64,000 nucleotides of DNA from Acanthopleura granulata (taxonomy: Eukaryota; Mollusca; Polyplacophora; Chitonida; Chitonidae), in the NCBI GenBank assembly GCA_016165875.1, contig JABBOT010000012.1, forward strand, positions 8,525,534 to 8,589,533, given 5' to 3'. Both the position numbers and the translations under genes were made by a program. The notes beneath the pieces are model-generated. The model ran no database searches, was not told the origin of the DNA, and saw nothing but the letters and a program-made list of their open reading frames with translations. Positions 1 through 12,100 of this stretch are shown one piece after another (within the stretch, counting starts at the first letter, position 1; the number at the start of each line of letters is the position of its first letter).

Positions 1-1229
1 GATAATTGTTATATTCACCTATTATTTTAAAATGCATGTGCTGTAAACCACCGTATTTAAGCAGGGTGGCTTCACGCCAAATATTCATGAAGAGAATTTG
101 TGGTTGCCCATATGACAAACTTCTAATCACCTTTGAAAGTGCATATCTTGTTGAATCATACGAGCTTGCAAGCCATTTATCTCTGGTGCTGAAGGTTTTA
201 TACATCTCAAAAAATAAATTTTTGCTACACTCAGTGCAGCTGTGGCACTTGAGATATTGTTTTATTTAATGTGATCTATAAGCAGTGAAATCAGCAGTGA
301 ACTAAAAAAATCTTTGCATTCCAAGATCAAGTGCTTTTTAACCAAACGTTGTCAAACGCCCCCACAGCATATGTTATTCAATAAAAGAAAGATGTAGAAA
401 AAGATAGAGAAAAGTACAAAAATCTGCTCCCACGCGTGTATGTTTCAAGTATTGAGGTACAATATTCTTATCTGGACAATACTCCCAAGGTACAACAGCA
501 ATATAAAAATCATAAATGAGAACACATTAAAGATATACTAGTAGGTCTACTTAAATGCAAAAATGAGGATGCGGTGTTGCAGCCACTGTATTCTTATGGG
601 TGGCTTTTAAAAAAATATTTCTCCTCATAAATGGTGGTTTTTGTTGTCCAACGAAGTAATTTACAAGTCGCTTCATTTTCACACCAGTTTTATGAACTTT
701 CATACAAAGTCAATTAATTTTCAGCCTAAGCAATGAGAATGGTGCCAAAAACACGACTACGTCTCTCTCCCAGAGGTCATAACTGTGAGAACTACACGTA
801 TTACAAAAAGATTTCCAATCGGTTTATTTGCATCTTTGATCCGCTTTGTGGAAATCTTATCCTAACGGGACGTCCCTAGGGGCCATTGGTAGCGTACATT
901 TGATGCCAGCCCAAGAAAACATCCATGACTTTCCAAGCCGTTGATGGACGTTGGAGTAATTGTAACAGACGTAGTCACGCCATATTCTCTAATCGGAGAG
1001 ACGTTGCTTGAAATGGCTTCCTGATTTGCCATGATTATATAAGACTGTTGGTCAAGGCACATAGAAGCACAGGAGTCGACATCCTATATATCGGGGGGAC
1101 ATCGTCAAACGTCGCCGAAATCGCTGGAGCCATATATAGATGAAAAAAAAAATGATAAAAATACAATACTATGCACTGATGAGCAACTTTCAAGAGAAAT
1201 TCCTTCTTACAAATGTTTCAAAGGTATTC

Positions 1230-1545
1230 TCGTCGACATTAGTGGATGTAAGTGACAAACCCGACAATCGTATGCCACTCGTACACCATGAAGAGGGTTT
1301 CCAAGTCGATAATCGCAACACCGATTCCAAACTAACAGACAACACCAGTCTCTCAAAGAATGTGTAAGAAATGATACATGCATAATAAATAAAACTGGTA
1401 ACATGTAAGGGAGAAGCAGTTAACAATTTACAGTAATGCAAAGAGGACAGTCGATTTTCTAGGCATGAAATCTCCAGGTCAAATACAATACACATCTGTA
1501 TCTCAATCGCGCTTTTATTGCAACTGTTCACGAAAGCTTAGAGAT
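1230..1545 (+). repeat. Dispersed repeat R3, diverged copy 1
   Basis: This stretch aligns by eye with 55,880-56,200 in the same orientation. Shared blocks include a GAGAAGCAGT-AACAATTT block, a TTCTAGGC block and a GCGCTTT-ATTGCAACTG block in the same order. Further copies lie inverted near 30,030 and 49,090. No coding capacity is conserved among the copies. It is the most diverged copy, so the left boundary is uncertain. Confidence 0.5.
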
Positions 1546-2204
1546 TGTTTGATTAATTTAAAACCATATTTGCCACATTTGTTCTGAAACCAGACGAGAT
1601 TCACACAGGTGCTAAATGTGATACCCCCAACGTGGGACACTCTCCAGTCTCAAATCACATTTACATGTAGGTCAGCAATGAAGGACAAAAATCACCTGCC
1701 CGTTCGTATCAATTTTGTTGGGCTCAAGCGTCGTGGGCGTTTTGTCCTGAAATAACATCCTCATTCTATATTCATAGCTTACAACTTTTGGAAAGTACTG
1801 GTTTTGTACGTTGCTGCAATCAAAACGTGTCACGATTGTCTCCACCTGCTGAAACTGGCCCCCAAACCGACGAGCCTGTGTAATGAGCTACTTCCCCCTG
1901 TTTGCTAAGTTAACTCTCGCTTAATTCACACCTCAACGCACCAAATAACTCATTTGGGTCATGCAGCTGCCATTTGCCTATTGTGACACCGTGTACATAA
2001 ATACGACATTGTAACTGTTTGAAAAATACATAAATGTATTTCTAAATCGCTGATTCGTTACAATGCTCTACACTTCCAGCCCAGCACCAAATCCGCATTT
2101 TTGTCATTTATTTTCGTTGTCATAATCTGTCACAAGATTTGTCAGGTACCAGGCAGAGGTCGATGATTTATTCCGAGCACGCTGCGGATTTCTCCTCCCA
2201 TCGA

Positions 2205-2310
2205 AATATCGTTAATTTATTTATGTCACATTTAAGACGTTTTCACCTATACGATGTCAGTGGGAAGAGGAAAGTGGAGTGCCCGGGCTAAACCACCTAT
2301 ATTGGAAAAG
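2205..2310 (-). mobile_element. Decayed tRNA-derived SINE (family 1)
   Basis: The order 'ttcacctatacgatg', 'tgggaagaggaaa', 'gcccgggc' follows the inverted 3' half of the better preserved copies at 23.1 and 48.5 kb. Neither the tRNA head nor the tail is recognisable. Strand is inferred from motif order. Confidence 0.35.
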
Positions 2311-3799
2311 TTACTGACAAACTTTCCTGAAGGTGACATACAGATTTGCACATTATTTTAGTGGCTGACACGTACTGTTCAATAAGTGTCGGACGGCGTA
2401 AACAGCGTCGCCGACCTCAAATACTGTTCTGTGTTAAACACAAACCACATAATAAATGACAATTAAATACATCAATACGCTCTGAAAAGGAAACATAAAT
2501 AAATATACTCTAACGAAACGAAACACATTGTTAGAACATGTTGTTGACATCGAAATTCTACAATGAACGTTCACTCACTTGTGATCTGGTGTCATGGCTG
2601 AGTAAGATTCTGCTGTTTATTACTGACATTCTGATATTTTCAGTGTGTTTGTTTGGCTAAGAATGAAAGTGTATTAAACAGACTAAATCGGTTTTCAAGA
2701 TGACATTTCGACCTATATACGTTACTATTTTGGTAGACTTTTTCAGGGGTTTCCCTCATCATATCCTATGACACACAGAAGTCTTTACAAGGTCTTCAAT
2801 GGCTTAGTTGTAAACATTGTTTGATTGATAAGGGTAAAATACTAGCACAAATGGAAATAGAAAAACTGTGAGTGGCACAACAAGGAAAATGTATTGTCAA
2901 CATTCATCCACGGATAAATTGATATGCTGTTAGTCTCATGCTAATGATTGGTAATGATATTATATATGTAAAACATCCATATTCACCGTCTCATTTAAAA
3001 TTGAGTTCTCGCCATTTTTCTGATAAAGCTATCTGTGGTTTTGCTTCTATATCTGTATAATTCCTAAAGACTACATTACTGTTAAAATCGAATAAATCTC
3101 TCCCCTGCCACCTCTAAATCACAATTCGACTGGGAATTCCAGTGAGGCCATTCGTAGTTTTTAATTTATTGCGGTTATTTAGCTGGAGTAATGTTATGTC
3201 AGAAAGAGCAAAAATGAAATCCACTGAATGTAAGGTGGTCGGGGGAATTACGCCACAGTTGAGCGGTAGATTGGTCTGATAGGTAAAGGTCAACTCGATG
3301 GCGGTATTCCAGGGAACTCAAGACTTGCACAACTCAGCGCTCCGCCAATCCCTCTCCACGACACGGAGTCCTCCAGTCTCAGGATGGATAAGGTATAATT
3401 AATTGTTTCTCACTCGCCTCATTGATTACACTTGAGAAGAAAAAGCCGACACCAGAAGAAGGAATGTTTCTCCGCAGGATATGAAGGGCTCTTGATCGGA
3501 AATTGGGTCAAATAAAACTGACTGCGGAAAAGACTGACTTTCGGAAGCACATCCGCGGTTGGATGTAGTAACATGTTTTTTTCATTACAGAAGACATATC
3601 GAATTTTCAGATCGAAATCTCACAAAAAAAGACTAAAAGGCAGATTCCGTAGGCTTGAGTGGACACATTTGTGTGATCTACTACCCAAGGGGAACATAAA
3701 CTACGATGGGTATGGCGCTACTGCCCTGTCTATAGCAAACACCGTCATAGTTCAACACTACCACTTCGCATGAATTTTAAGTATGAGATTTCTATTATT

Positions 3800-3852
3800 T
3801 TTACTTAATTTTATTAATTCGTGTTTTACGCCATACTGAATGTTACATTATA
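3800..3852 (-). mobile_element. SINE family 1, 3'-tail fragment
   Basis: A short fragment reading 'gtgttttacgccatactgaa' then 'gttaca', which matches the inverted 3' end of the SINE copies at 23.1, 30.4 and 48.5 kb. Only the tail is present, as expected for 5' truncation. Confidence 0.45.
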
Positions 3853-4539
3853 AATCAGTTTAGGGAAAAGCGCAAATCAATCGCCCTTGACGATTGCCTG
3901 GCCAACATTCTGTGAGACTAGAAGCAAGTATTTGTCTTGGGGAACAACCCCCTCGTTGGGATTAAGGACTGTCGGATGTGTGTTTGAAGTGCTGTACACG
4001 ATGTATTGACAGTCACATGCTGGCGAACCTACTGTTATTATTAACCAGATTGCAGTAGACACTTTGTATTTATCAAAATCCCATGGGCTGAATGCTACTT
4101 TATTCTCTCTCCAGGTTGAAGCATCTATTACAAAATGCACTCACGGCATTTAATTGATCAAAATTTAAACCCACTGCTGTTTGTAACCGGCATTGCCAAC
4201 CTTGCTATCATTCTACCATTTGTTTACCCTGAAAGTGACTTTGTCTTGAAACATGGAGCCTACTTGTTATTAACGTGTAAATGTTGCAATTAGACGTCGA
4301 TCCTATCGTTAAGACACTTGTCTCGATTTAAACACCGTTTTCAGAAAGTCGGTGAGATGGTACTTAGGGCCTAATTTCTAGCACAAGTCATGTGAAAGTA
4401 CACAAAACAGACCTCAGTCTCACCCCTTTCACGATGAAGCGTCAGAATACATTAAAGTGTTGAACGCAGCAAAAATACTTCTATCTATCGATTTATACAC
4501 AACCAGATAACACAGAAATTAAAATGTTTAGCATTGGAC

Positions 4540-4583
4540 CTAAGCTGCCTTAGCGCGCAAACCAACAGAGCCACGGAGGCTCC
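4540..4583 (-). mobile_element. SINE family 1, tRNA-head fragment
   Basis: On the minus strand this reads as the 5' tRNA-like head, with GCCTCCGTGGCTC followed by a GGTTTGCGCGC block. It resembles an A-box region (TGGCTC-GTTGGTT-GCGC). The body and B box are not recognisable downstream. It lies about 40 bases before an R4 fragment. Confidence 0.5.
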
Positions 4584-4619
4584 AGAAACTATATTTTATA
4601 ATTACTTGTATAACATCGT

Positions 4620-4795
4620 AAGTTGTATTCATGTTTATCTTATTCAATTATATGTACTGAACTTTTTCAAGCGTCTTCGTGTTTTTTTTTTGTCTGATCT
4701 CTATTCCACAGTTGAAGAAGCCATTTCTTTATCAGTTTTCCTTTCGGATTAGTGGTACCCTTACAATTGCATACAAATGAAACTGCGTAAATGCC
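4620..4795 (+). repeat. Dispersed repeat R4, 3' fragment (copy 1)
   Basis: The block 'tatgtactgaactttttcaa', then 'gcgtcttcgtgtttttt', 'gaagaagccatttctttatc' and 'agtggtacccttacaa' matches the end of the R4 copy at 7,955-8,690 and, inverted, 60,470-60,610. Only the terminal part of R4 is present. Confidence 0.75.
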
Positions 4796-4799
4796 AAAT

Positions 4800-7700
4800 C
4801 AAATAATATTAAATACAAATATAACTACGCACACGGCGTCAAATGGACTTTGGATATGATCACGAAGCATGCTGTATCGAAATAATGGATACAAAAACCC
4901 CCAACGTTTATTTGCCGGACCAGTGCTCTATAAATCTGATACCTCTTTGACATCTTCATGACAGTCGATGTTCCGGTCGGCCAAATTGATTCATAACAGT
5001 CGTTATATCTGACAGTTGACGGAGAATGGCGTTAGGAAAAACACAAGAAACCTCACTGATGTAAGGCCTATAATCGATTTGTCGTGTTTTTAATTTGCAG
5101 ACGTCTAATAGATAGTTATGAGAAACACGACTTTGACATGTTCACCGACAAACGCCTTAATGTCAGAATGGCCTAACGGCTGGAGTTTTTCGTCGGGGTG
5201 GGCTCCTGTTGTTCAGTGAATGAATTATACTGGCAGATGAAAAATAAGAGTTTCATGGGTTCAGATCCACAGTAAAATCTAAAATTCAATCTCGTATAGT
5301 TTTATTTCCGACTTTTTCTTGTCACTACCACGCAAGTAAAAGCAATAAAACATCCTGTCATTCGATTAGCAAGCCGTTCTGTTATGAAATAAGAAAAAAA
5401 TATACCGCAATGGATAATGGCATGTTAACTGCTGTAGAATTTTGACATTTTTCGTAGAATTATGTCATAGACTCACAGAAGAAATTAAGACCATTTTGAA
5501 TTTGTGGGAGATGACCTCAATGGTTTTTAGCTACTATATATCAGCCTTGGTTTCAGCATGTGTTCCGTCTCATGTTCAGGAAAACATCCAGAGAGAAAAG
5601 CATAGAAATACTGCCAACGAAGACAATTATTTTCTGTGTGATTGGAAATACCGAATCTTGAAAATCTTGAAGTTAAGTATTGCTGTTTTCTGTTGGTCAC
5701 CACTCCAATATGCCGATGTTGTATGAGATAGTCTTAGTCATAACCACGTCAGAACACGTTGAAAAATGTCCACACATTATTACACGCTTAACGAAGATTG
5801 TTAAATGTAGTTAGCTAGTTAACGTTTTAACCATCAGTCTGACTACTTGCATATTCACCGAAGTAATTTAACTAATCAATACTTTCTCCTCATGACAAAA
5901 CTCCAAACCACTTTTCTCTCACTCGTCTTTATTTTGGTGGTGGTTGTCCTCTTATACCCTCTCTTTGAATGGCCAACTTCGATGCTTCAAATGTTAAAGC
6001 AAAGGAGGAGGAACGATAAGGCGCTGAAAATGCCCATGGCTAGCGCTGCCCGTTGCAGACAGAAACCACTTAGTTTTTCTGTGAAAACTATCAATCATCA
6101 TTTAACCGCAAACCGAGTTATCCGAACAGAAGGCCACATATACTCTTGTTTGCTTCCAACAATTAATATTTTTCATTGACTTTTGCTTTTATTTGAATAC
6201 CGTTCAATCTAATACACAGTTTATCGTCTGCTTTTCTGAGGCTGTAATCAAGCTTTAATTTTCTACCTTTTTGTTTCATTAAAATATAATTGTAAGCAGA
6301 ATTACATGATGGACCAATATTACAGCATGTAAATATAATGCATTTTGTTGGGCCCTTTTTCTTCTGGTTGCCGCACGAGACTCATTTAACGCGCACCATT
6401 GAACACAACGGTTGTTTCCTAACGTGCAGACTATTTTAGGAAGTAAAAACTTAGTAGATCGCAACGTATAGTTTCAAACGGTAGCATATATTTGCATCGC
6501 AACATCTCCAGATATAGTGTACACTGTCATAAAGGCGGTTACACATTCCGCACTTCCAGGCGAGATGGATCAATCTATCCTTAGATGAAATATATACTGC
6601 ATATAAGATCGATGGATATTTTCATGAACTGTTCACTTTTTAAAATGTTTAATTATGTAATATTTTATACAAAATTGTGTTTTTGAAACAAAAACTCTCA
6701 TGGAAATGACAACAATTCCTTGGTCCAAACCTTGATTCGCTAACCACTACAGTAAACTCAACAAATAATTACAAGGACATTTATTCGATACACATCGAGG
6801 TAAAAAGCAGATCGTGCAAATCAAAAGACAAAGTTATTGTTGTAACGATAAAGGAAGTGGCGCCCCAAAAAGATACTTTACACGAAGATCAAACTCACTT
6901 AAATATTGTCCTGTGCAAGTTTTGTTCTGGGGCTCAACTTCCTTCATTGCTAAATCGGAGGTTGAATAGGTCCAAAACTGCACGAATTTTACCAAATTGA
7001 ATCAAAGGATCTAATTCGGTTGACATTTTAGCTGATTCAAATATTTTTACCTTTTGCAAAATCACCTACACTCATGTATTATATATGTCGAAATTAAAGA
7101 AAAAAGTTATGTAGGAATTTTTTTTCATGATCTTTTATCTTACCCTCCAGGGGCAGATTTTTGCCTTATCATACGTCCTCTTATAAAAGATTTTTAAAAA
7201 CGACGGATGGCATCTACCACCATTCTTTCAGATCTCATCATGAGTGTTTATTATCCTCATTACTTCCTTTTTTTGTCATCTATTTTTAATTTCACGTCTT
7301 ATGTTTCCTTGTACTACAAAACATACCTCAGTCTCTGGCTATGCCTGCAGTATTATGGCTCGCACATGTTGGTTGCTATTTTGTTACTGTGTTGACCTAT
7401 TATATTACTTTGTGATTACTCTTATTTTGCCATCAAACTTGCCATCAAAAATGTTGCACCACTTATTCATGAGTATGGAAACTCGCCCAAAGATCTTAAA
7501 ATAGCACGAAACTTACTGGCTGTGGATTTGTGTAGCGGTACGTCGTTACAAAAACATGTCCGAGTCCAGTTATATTCTCTGAAAATCCATTTTAGTGAAA
7601 TGAACGACTTGCCACGCATGGCTTGGCTAGGCTTCGTTTTGTTCGACCGTGGCATGTTTTTGTTACGAGTTCCGTCCTTAACATATTGTATTATATATTT

Positions 7701-7840
7701 TTTTGTCTTATATATACATATATACACCACCATTTTGGGTTTTTTTGCGCTAATCGGGTCAGACTCTCGCTTGTTGGTTGGGTGGAGGTTGTATAACTTT
7801 CTGGATTGTTTTGCTGATTTTCTTTTCTGGGTATCCATTT
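4800..7840. other. No supported gene
   Basis: No recognisable gene or repeat. An open frame at 5,847-6,179 (+) has a hydrophobic stretch near its start followed by a basic run. I cannot tie it to any family and treat it as chance; see the findings. From about 7,200 to 7,840 both strands carry long open frames, simply because the sequence is T-rich with few stop codons. Confidence 0.55.
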
Positions 7841-7847
7841 AGTTGGG

Positions 7848-7891
7848 TGAAGACGATGTTAGTATCTACATCGAAACGTCGTGTTAATAAA
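7848..7891 (+). other. Retroelement-like 3'-end motif: TGAAGA, hairpin, GAAACGTC, AATAAA
   Basis: TGAAGA is followed directly by a six-base stem (CGATGT / ACATCG) with an eight-base loop, then GAAACGTC overlapping the stem's last G, and AATAAA at 7,886. Motifs of this shape recur at the 3' ends of animal retroelements, and some Penelope-like elements carry related hammerhead ribozymes. Here the first core C is G and the stem/GAAA register is not right for an active ribozyme. No reverse transcriptase frame lies upstream. The family assignment is a guess. Confidence 0.3.
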
Positions 7892-7954
7892 CCAAGAAGT
7901 TGTATATCCATAAGGAAGACTTTTCTTGTGTACTTCCACCCCAACCTCTAAATG

Positions 7955-8690
7955 CCATTCAAACAAGTAATTTTGCTCATGTCCATTTGAGAGCAGTTAT
8001 ATTTACTCTCGTCCACTTAGAAGAATTTTGTAGGATTTGGAGATATCGGCTTTCACGCCATTCGACATACGTCAGTTTGTACTCCATTTTTCTGTACGTA
8101 GCACTTTGTGAGCTTGTGTTTCGCCACTTTCTATTTTGTTTGAGACGTTCTATTGGAGCTTGTATAGCTCATTGTCGCTTTGTGCGATTACGTACATTTC
8201 ATCCCGGTTTACCCTGACAGTGACTTTGTGTATATTTCCGAGTAGTGAAACACACATCGCCACCTCGGCATCACACACGATATTGTCAACCGTTATCCCA
8301 GGAAAGTTGCATCTGGCCGTGGAGTTGGATATATGCCATACCGTGTTCGTCACTACAGGACTGTCATCCTTCGATTAGAGAATTCCAAACAACTATGGAT
8401 TCTATATTTACGTTTACTGACTTGCCTTTGGAAGCCGGAATATCTCATCAGGAGTTGGGCACTATTATCAGTAAGAAACTATAGTTATATAGTAATATTT
8501 CTCTATTTTGGTCAAATATATGTATTGAACTTATTCAAGCGTCTTCGTGTTTCTTTGTTTGATCTTGTGTAATGCCTATCGCTGTCTGAGAGCTGAACAA
8601 GCCATTTGTTTATCATTTTCCCTCCCCGATAGTGGTACCCTTAAAGACTGCACTGGTGGAAGTGATTCGGATCCGTTAGGCTCTAAAGTG
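7955..8690 (+). repeat. Dispersed repeat R4 (copy 2, longest plus-strand copy)
   Basis: About 730 bases align by eye, nearly end to end, with the reverse complement of 60,470-61,290, and the last 170 bases align with 4,620-4,795. A minus-strand frame (8,150-8,353) is also open in the 60.9-kb copy with similar residues. However, base changes fall at non-synonymous positions about as often as expected without selection, so I do not call it a gene. The upstream end has only about one and a half units of the 29-base repeat that is expanded at 61.15-61.28 kb. Confidence 0.8.
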
Positions 8691-8761
8691 ACTATGTACA
8701 AATTTACACATTCAAAATACATATCTATCATTGGCACAAATTGTTTATCACTGATACACAG

Positions 8762-8926
8762 GCCATTGTGGACGTATTGCACAAATTACAAAATTTGTGT
8801 CCTGCTGATACTGACAATTATGAGGGACGTGCAGTTAATGTATGGATTCACAATTTAATGGAAAAAAATATATTGCAGAGAGTAGTTGAAAGCTTAAGCT
8901 TGAAGCAAATGGGATACCCGAAATGA
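8762..8926 (+). other. Possible terminal exon or pseudo-exon, unrecognised
   Basis: A frame downstream of a plausible acceptor (pyrimidine-containing tract, then 'gatacacag' at about 8,753-8,761) encodes some 54 residues of balanced, helix-like composition, including CPADTDNYEG and NVWIHNLMEK, ending in TGA. I recognise no family. No matching upstream exon or donor was found. A frameshifted continuation after the stop (about 8,940-9,050) also looks weakly coding, which would suit a decayed exon. It could equally be chance. Confidence 0.2.
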
Positions 8927-9071
8927 GATATTGTTGAGCCAAAAGAGCCGCCAATGTTACGGAATTAATGAAGCTATTATTGGTATAGCACCGTAGAGCT
9001 CAGTCTGCGGTGAAAATCTGCGTTTCATATATGAGAAAGGTGAAGAATTACTCGCCAAATGTCAGTAGTTT

Positions 9072-9150
9072 ATTTAGGCACCCCAGCTTCCTCCACTGAT
9101 ACAGCTAACCGCTTTTGTGAAATATTTTTGATTGGGGCGGTTAACGATTC
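9072..9150 (+). mobile_element. SINE family 1, 3'-end fragment (plus strand)
   Basis: The order 'cttcctccac', 'cagctaaccgc', 'ttgtgaaatattttt' and 'ggcggttaa' matches the 3' half of SINE family 1 in sense orientation (compare 26.75-26.85 and 31.39-31.46 kb). It is 5' truncated and diverged. Confidence 0.5.
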
Positions 9151-12100
9151 CGTTTCTGACCACGACGTCCTCGACCTCAAGTAGGGCGTGAAGTGGTGGT
9201 CAAAAATGTACGCTATGCATTGCCACAGTTAATACCGCCCGAATAATTAACTTATTAATATGGTGGTAAATCACTGAATCGCCTTAACTTAGTGGGGTTT
9301 GAAACCCTGTCCCTCTCATGCTGTTTCTGAACGTATATTTGGTATGGTTCATTAATCATTCACTTGCTGATTCATGCCTTTCTTCGATATTTCATATATC
9401 TATTTCACTCTTCACCAGCAATGGGTTATAAGCCTAATGGACCAGACAGATTTATTTGGCCGGAGGCCTCGATTAACGTTATTACAAAATCCTCAGCTTT
9501 TGTGTCATAGCAAATGAGTCATTTATTATCGGTGTATATTCAGGCACAAATCAAAAATCACAATGCACATTCTAACATCGTTACTATCCATTTAAAACTC
9601 TGGTATGTTACTCTGTCTAAATGCATCTGAAAGAATTTACTAAAATACAAGCGTAGTTTCAAAAGAATATGCCATTAAACGGGCACTTTAATCAGATTAT
9701 ATGATTCTAATGTTTGAAAATTTATAAAAAGACCCTGATCATAAATTTCACAGTCTTTTTTGTTACCGATTTTAACGATAATGCACACACATGAGGGAAA
9801 TGTTTATGGAAAGGTAATTATTTCGGCTGTATTAAAATACTGGATTTGCGCTGATCGCATTTTTGCTGAGGCTTTAATAACTGCTACAACGTGTAAGATA
9901 AAAATATTTGCCACCTCATTCCTGGGAGTGAAGCCTGCAACACAAACTATGTATATATGTAACACCATCGAACACGTTATTGTAACCCACAACAATCTTT
10001 AACACAGAATATACATGGTTGGCACTTAGTTAAGTACGCTGTGGTCATTTTTAATTAAACTGCCCCCAAAGTGGAATGTTCGATTCTGGGAATCTTAAAC
10101 ACAAGACACAACACATGGAGAGTAGAAGTAGATCAATGACATCCCCATGACTGAGACAAAACGGTAATACGTGACTGGGAAAATCAAGTTCCATGTCAAT
10201 GCCCGTGTAACTCAATTAGCGTTTTATTCTTAGTGCTCCTGTATATACTTAAAAAGTAGCATCTTAAGAAAGCAGCCATGTTGCAATTTGTTAGAGGTCG
10301 CTGATCTAAATATACTCAAATCGCTGTGTTGTAATTCCATTTGATATACATTTTCATGAAAACAAGACCAAGGTTCGGATGCACTCAGTCCACCAGTAGG
10401 ATCCTGGTTTATGCACACTGAACAACTACTATGTAAATGTAACTATATGCTGTCATCATGTATGCACAATGTGCGTGGCGTATTTAAAGTATGTGAATTA
10501 CAGTGCGTGTTCTACAGAAAAATCATCCGTGCATGCATGAAAAAGGTATTTCTCACCTTTATTAGTGGAAAACCAGTTGTATAAATCATATTTCAGAAAA
10601 TACTTCCATTTGCTTATGAATGTGTCTACTTTTCTGCCAATATGACAATGTGCTAAACATTTTATGTTACAACTGACAATCCTTTCTTGTGGTATTGCAG
10701 GTCAAGTGATTATAGACCAAAAATTTGTTGGAAAATATCATGCATATTTGCTGGACAATCAGCCTTTACAGTAATGTTATGGAATGACAGCTTTGAGACA
10801 AAGGCCAAAGAGGTTAATCTCCTGGACATGGCGATTGTCTGGAGAGAGAAACACCCACACAACAGAGAATCACTATCGATCTGTGCGTTCTTAATGCCGG
10901 GCGTTTTGTCTGCGGTCAGACTGCTCCATACATTACTACCCTAGGTAGTTGCCGCGTGTCTGATAAACACGCTAACACTTTGTTCGCAATCCTGTTAAAC
11001 TAAACCGCCAAACCCATTAGCGTATAATGAAAAATAAATGGATAGTTAATAGTTTATGGCCATACGACTGTTTATGCCAATGGAATATTTAATGGCGTGT
11101 AATAATAATACCCATTATCCGATCCATTTAAAGGTTCCAGGTTCAGACCATGAAGGACACAGTGCAGTTTGTCAAGTTTGTAGTGATGCATTATAAACCC
11201 TGGCATACACAATTGTTAATGATGCTTGATTACTAGTGATCAATACTGTTAGTTTTTGACATTATAGAAACTAAACTAACATTGATCTTGACCAAGGCGA
11301 AAATGTTCCATCGCGCAAATCCTTTCCAGGAAAAGAAATTGAAACTGCTCATTTGTCTTTAAAATGTCGTACGAAAAAGTCAAAAACGTCAAGTACACTT
11401 GTAAAAGTGTTTTACCAGATTCTGCGTATCCAGATATATCATTTTTGTTGTTCGTGGATGTTTTGTCAGGTATTATATAAAAACGCCAAAAAATAAACAT
11501 AATGAGTAACTCTATGTAATATTTTGATACTTCTCAGGATGTTCCAGCACATCATAGGATTTTATGCTTTCATTGTTTTGGTTGGTTACCTATGTTATCA
11601 TGGAAAGACTTAAAATCCAATATTATCTGACATATAATGAAAGGAAACCTTTACATCTCGACCGCCTTGATATCGATGTTAAAATCGTCAGTCACCTCTT
11701 GTTCATGAAAGATTCAACAGACAAGCACCATTGCTGGTTGCAAATTATTGATTTATTATAGCTAACCAGAGGTCATAATTTGTAAACAGCATCGAAAAGT
11801 CAATGAACTGAGGAATTGAGGTTAACCACTTAAAGATATCATAAGAGTTTAAGTGATAAGCATCCTCCTGATAAAACCCCCACAAATTTCGCCACAATAT
11901 TATTTCCAAATGCTGGAAACTGTTATTTGTGTTACAAAAAGAGAAAAAGGCCAAAAATGTAAAGAAACTATCTCTGACGAGAGGAAACAAGAATTGTCCT
12001 GTATGGCTTCTCATTCTGTGTTTCACTACCAATGATTTTGTGAAATCACTTCTTGTGTGCATATATATAAAGAATAAAAGAACTGTTCATAATCTCTTCA

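Larger units (their letters stand above)
1..4500. other. No supported gene; AT-rich intergenic-like DNA
   Basis: I see no coding region, RNA gene or intact mobile element here. Open frames are short, overlap on both strands and have no recognisable domain. The stretch holds a diverged R3 copy near 1,140-1,545 and two decayed SINE remnants (about 2,205 and 3,800), listed separately. The rest looks like unique non-coding sequence. Confidence 0.6.

Noticed and set aside
7207..7842. Several overlapping hydrophobic frames on both strands
   Set aside because: T-rich sequence depleted of stops; both strands are open and no family signature is present.
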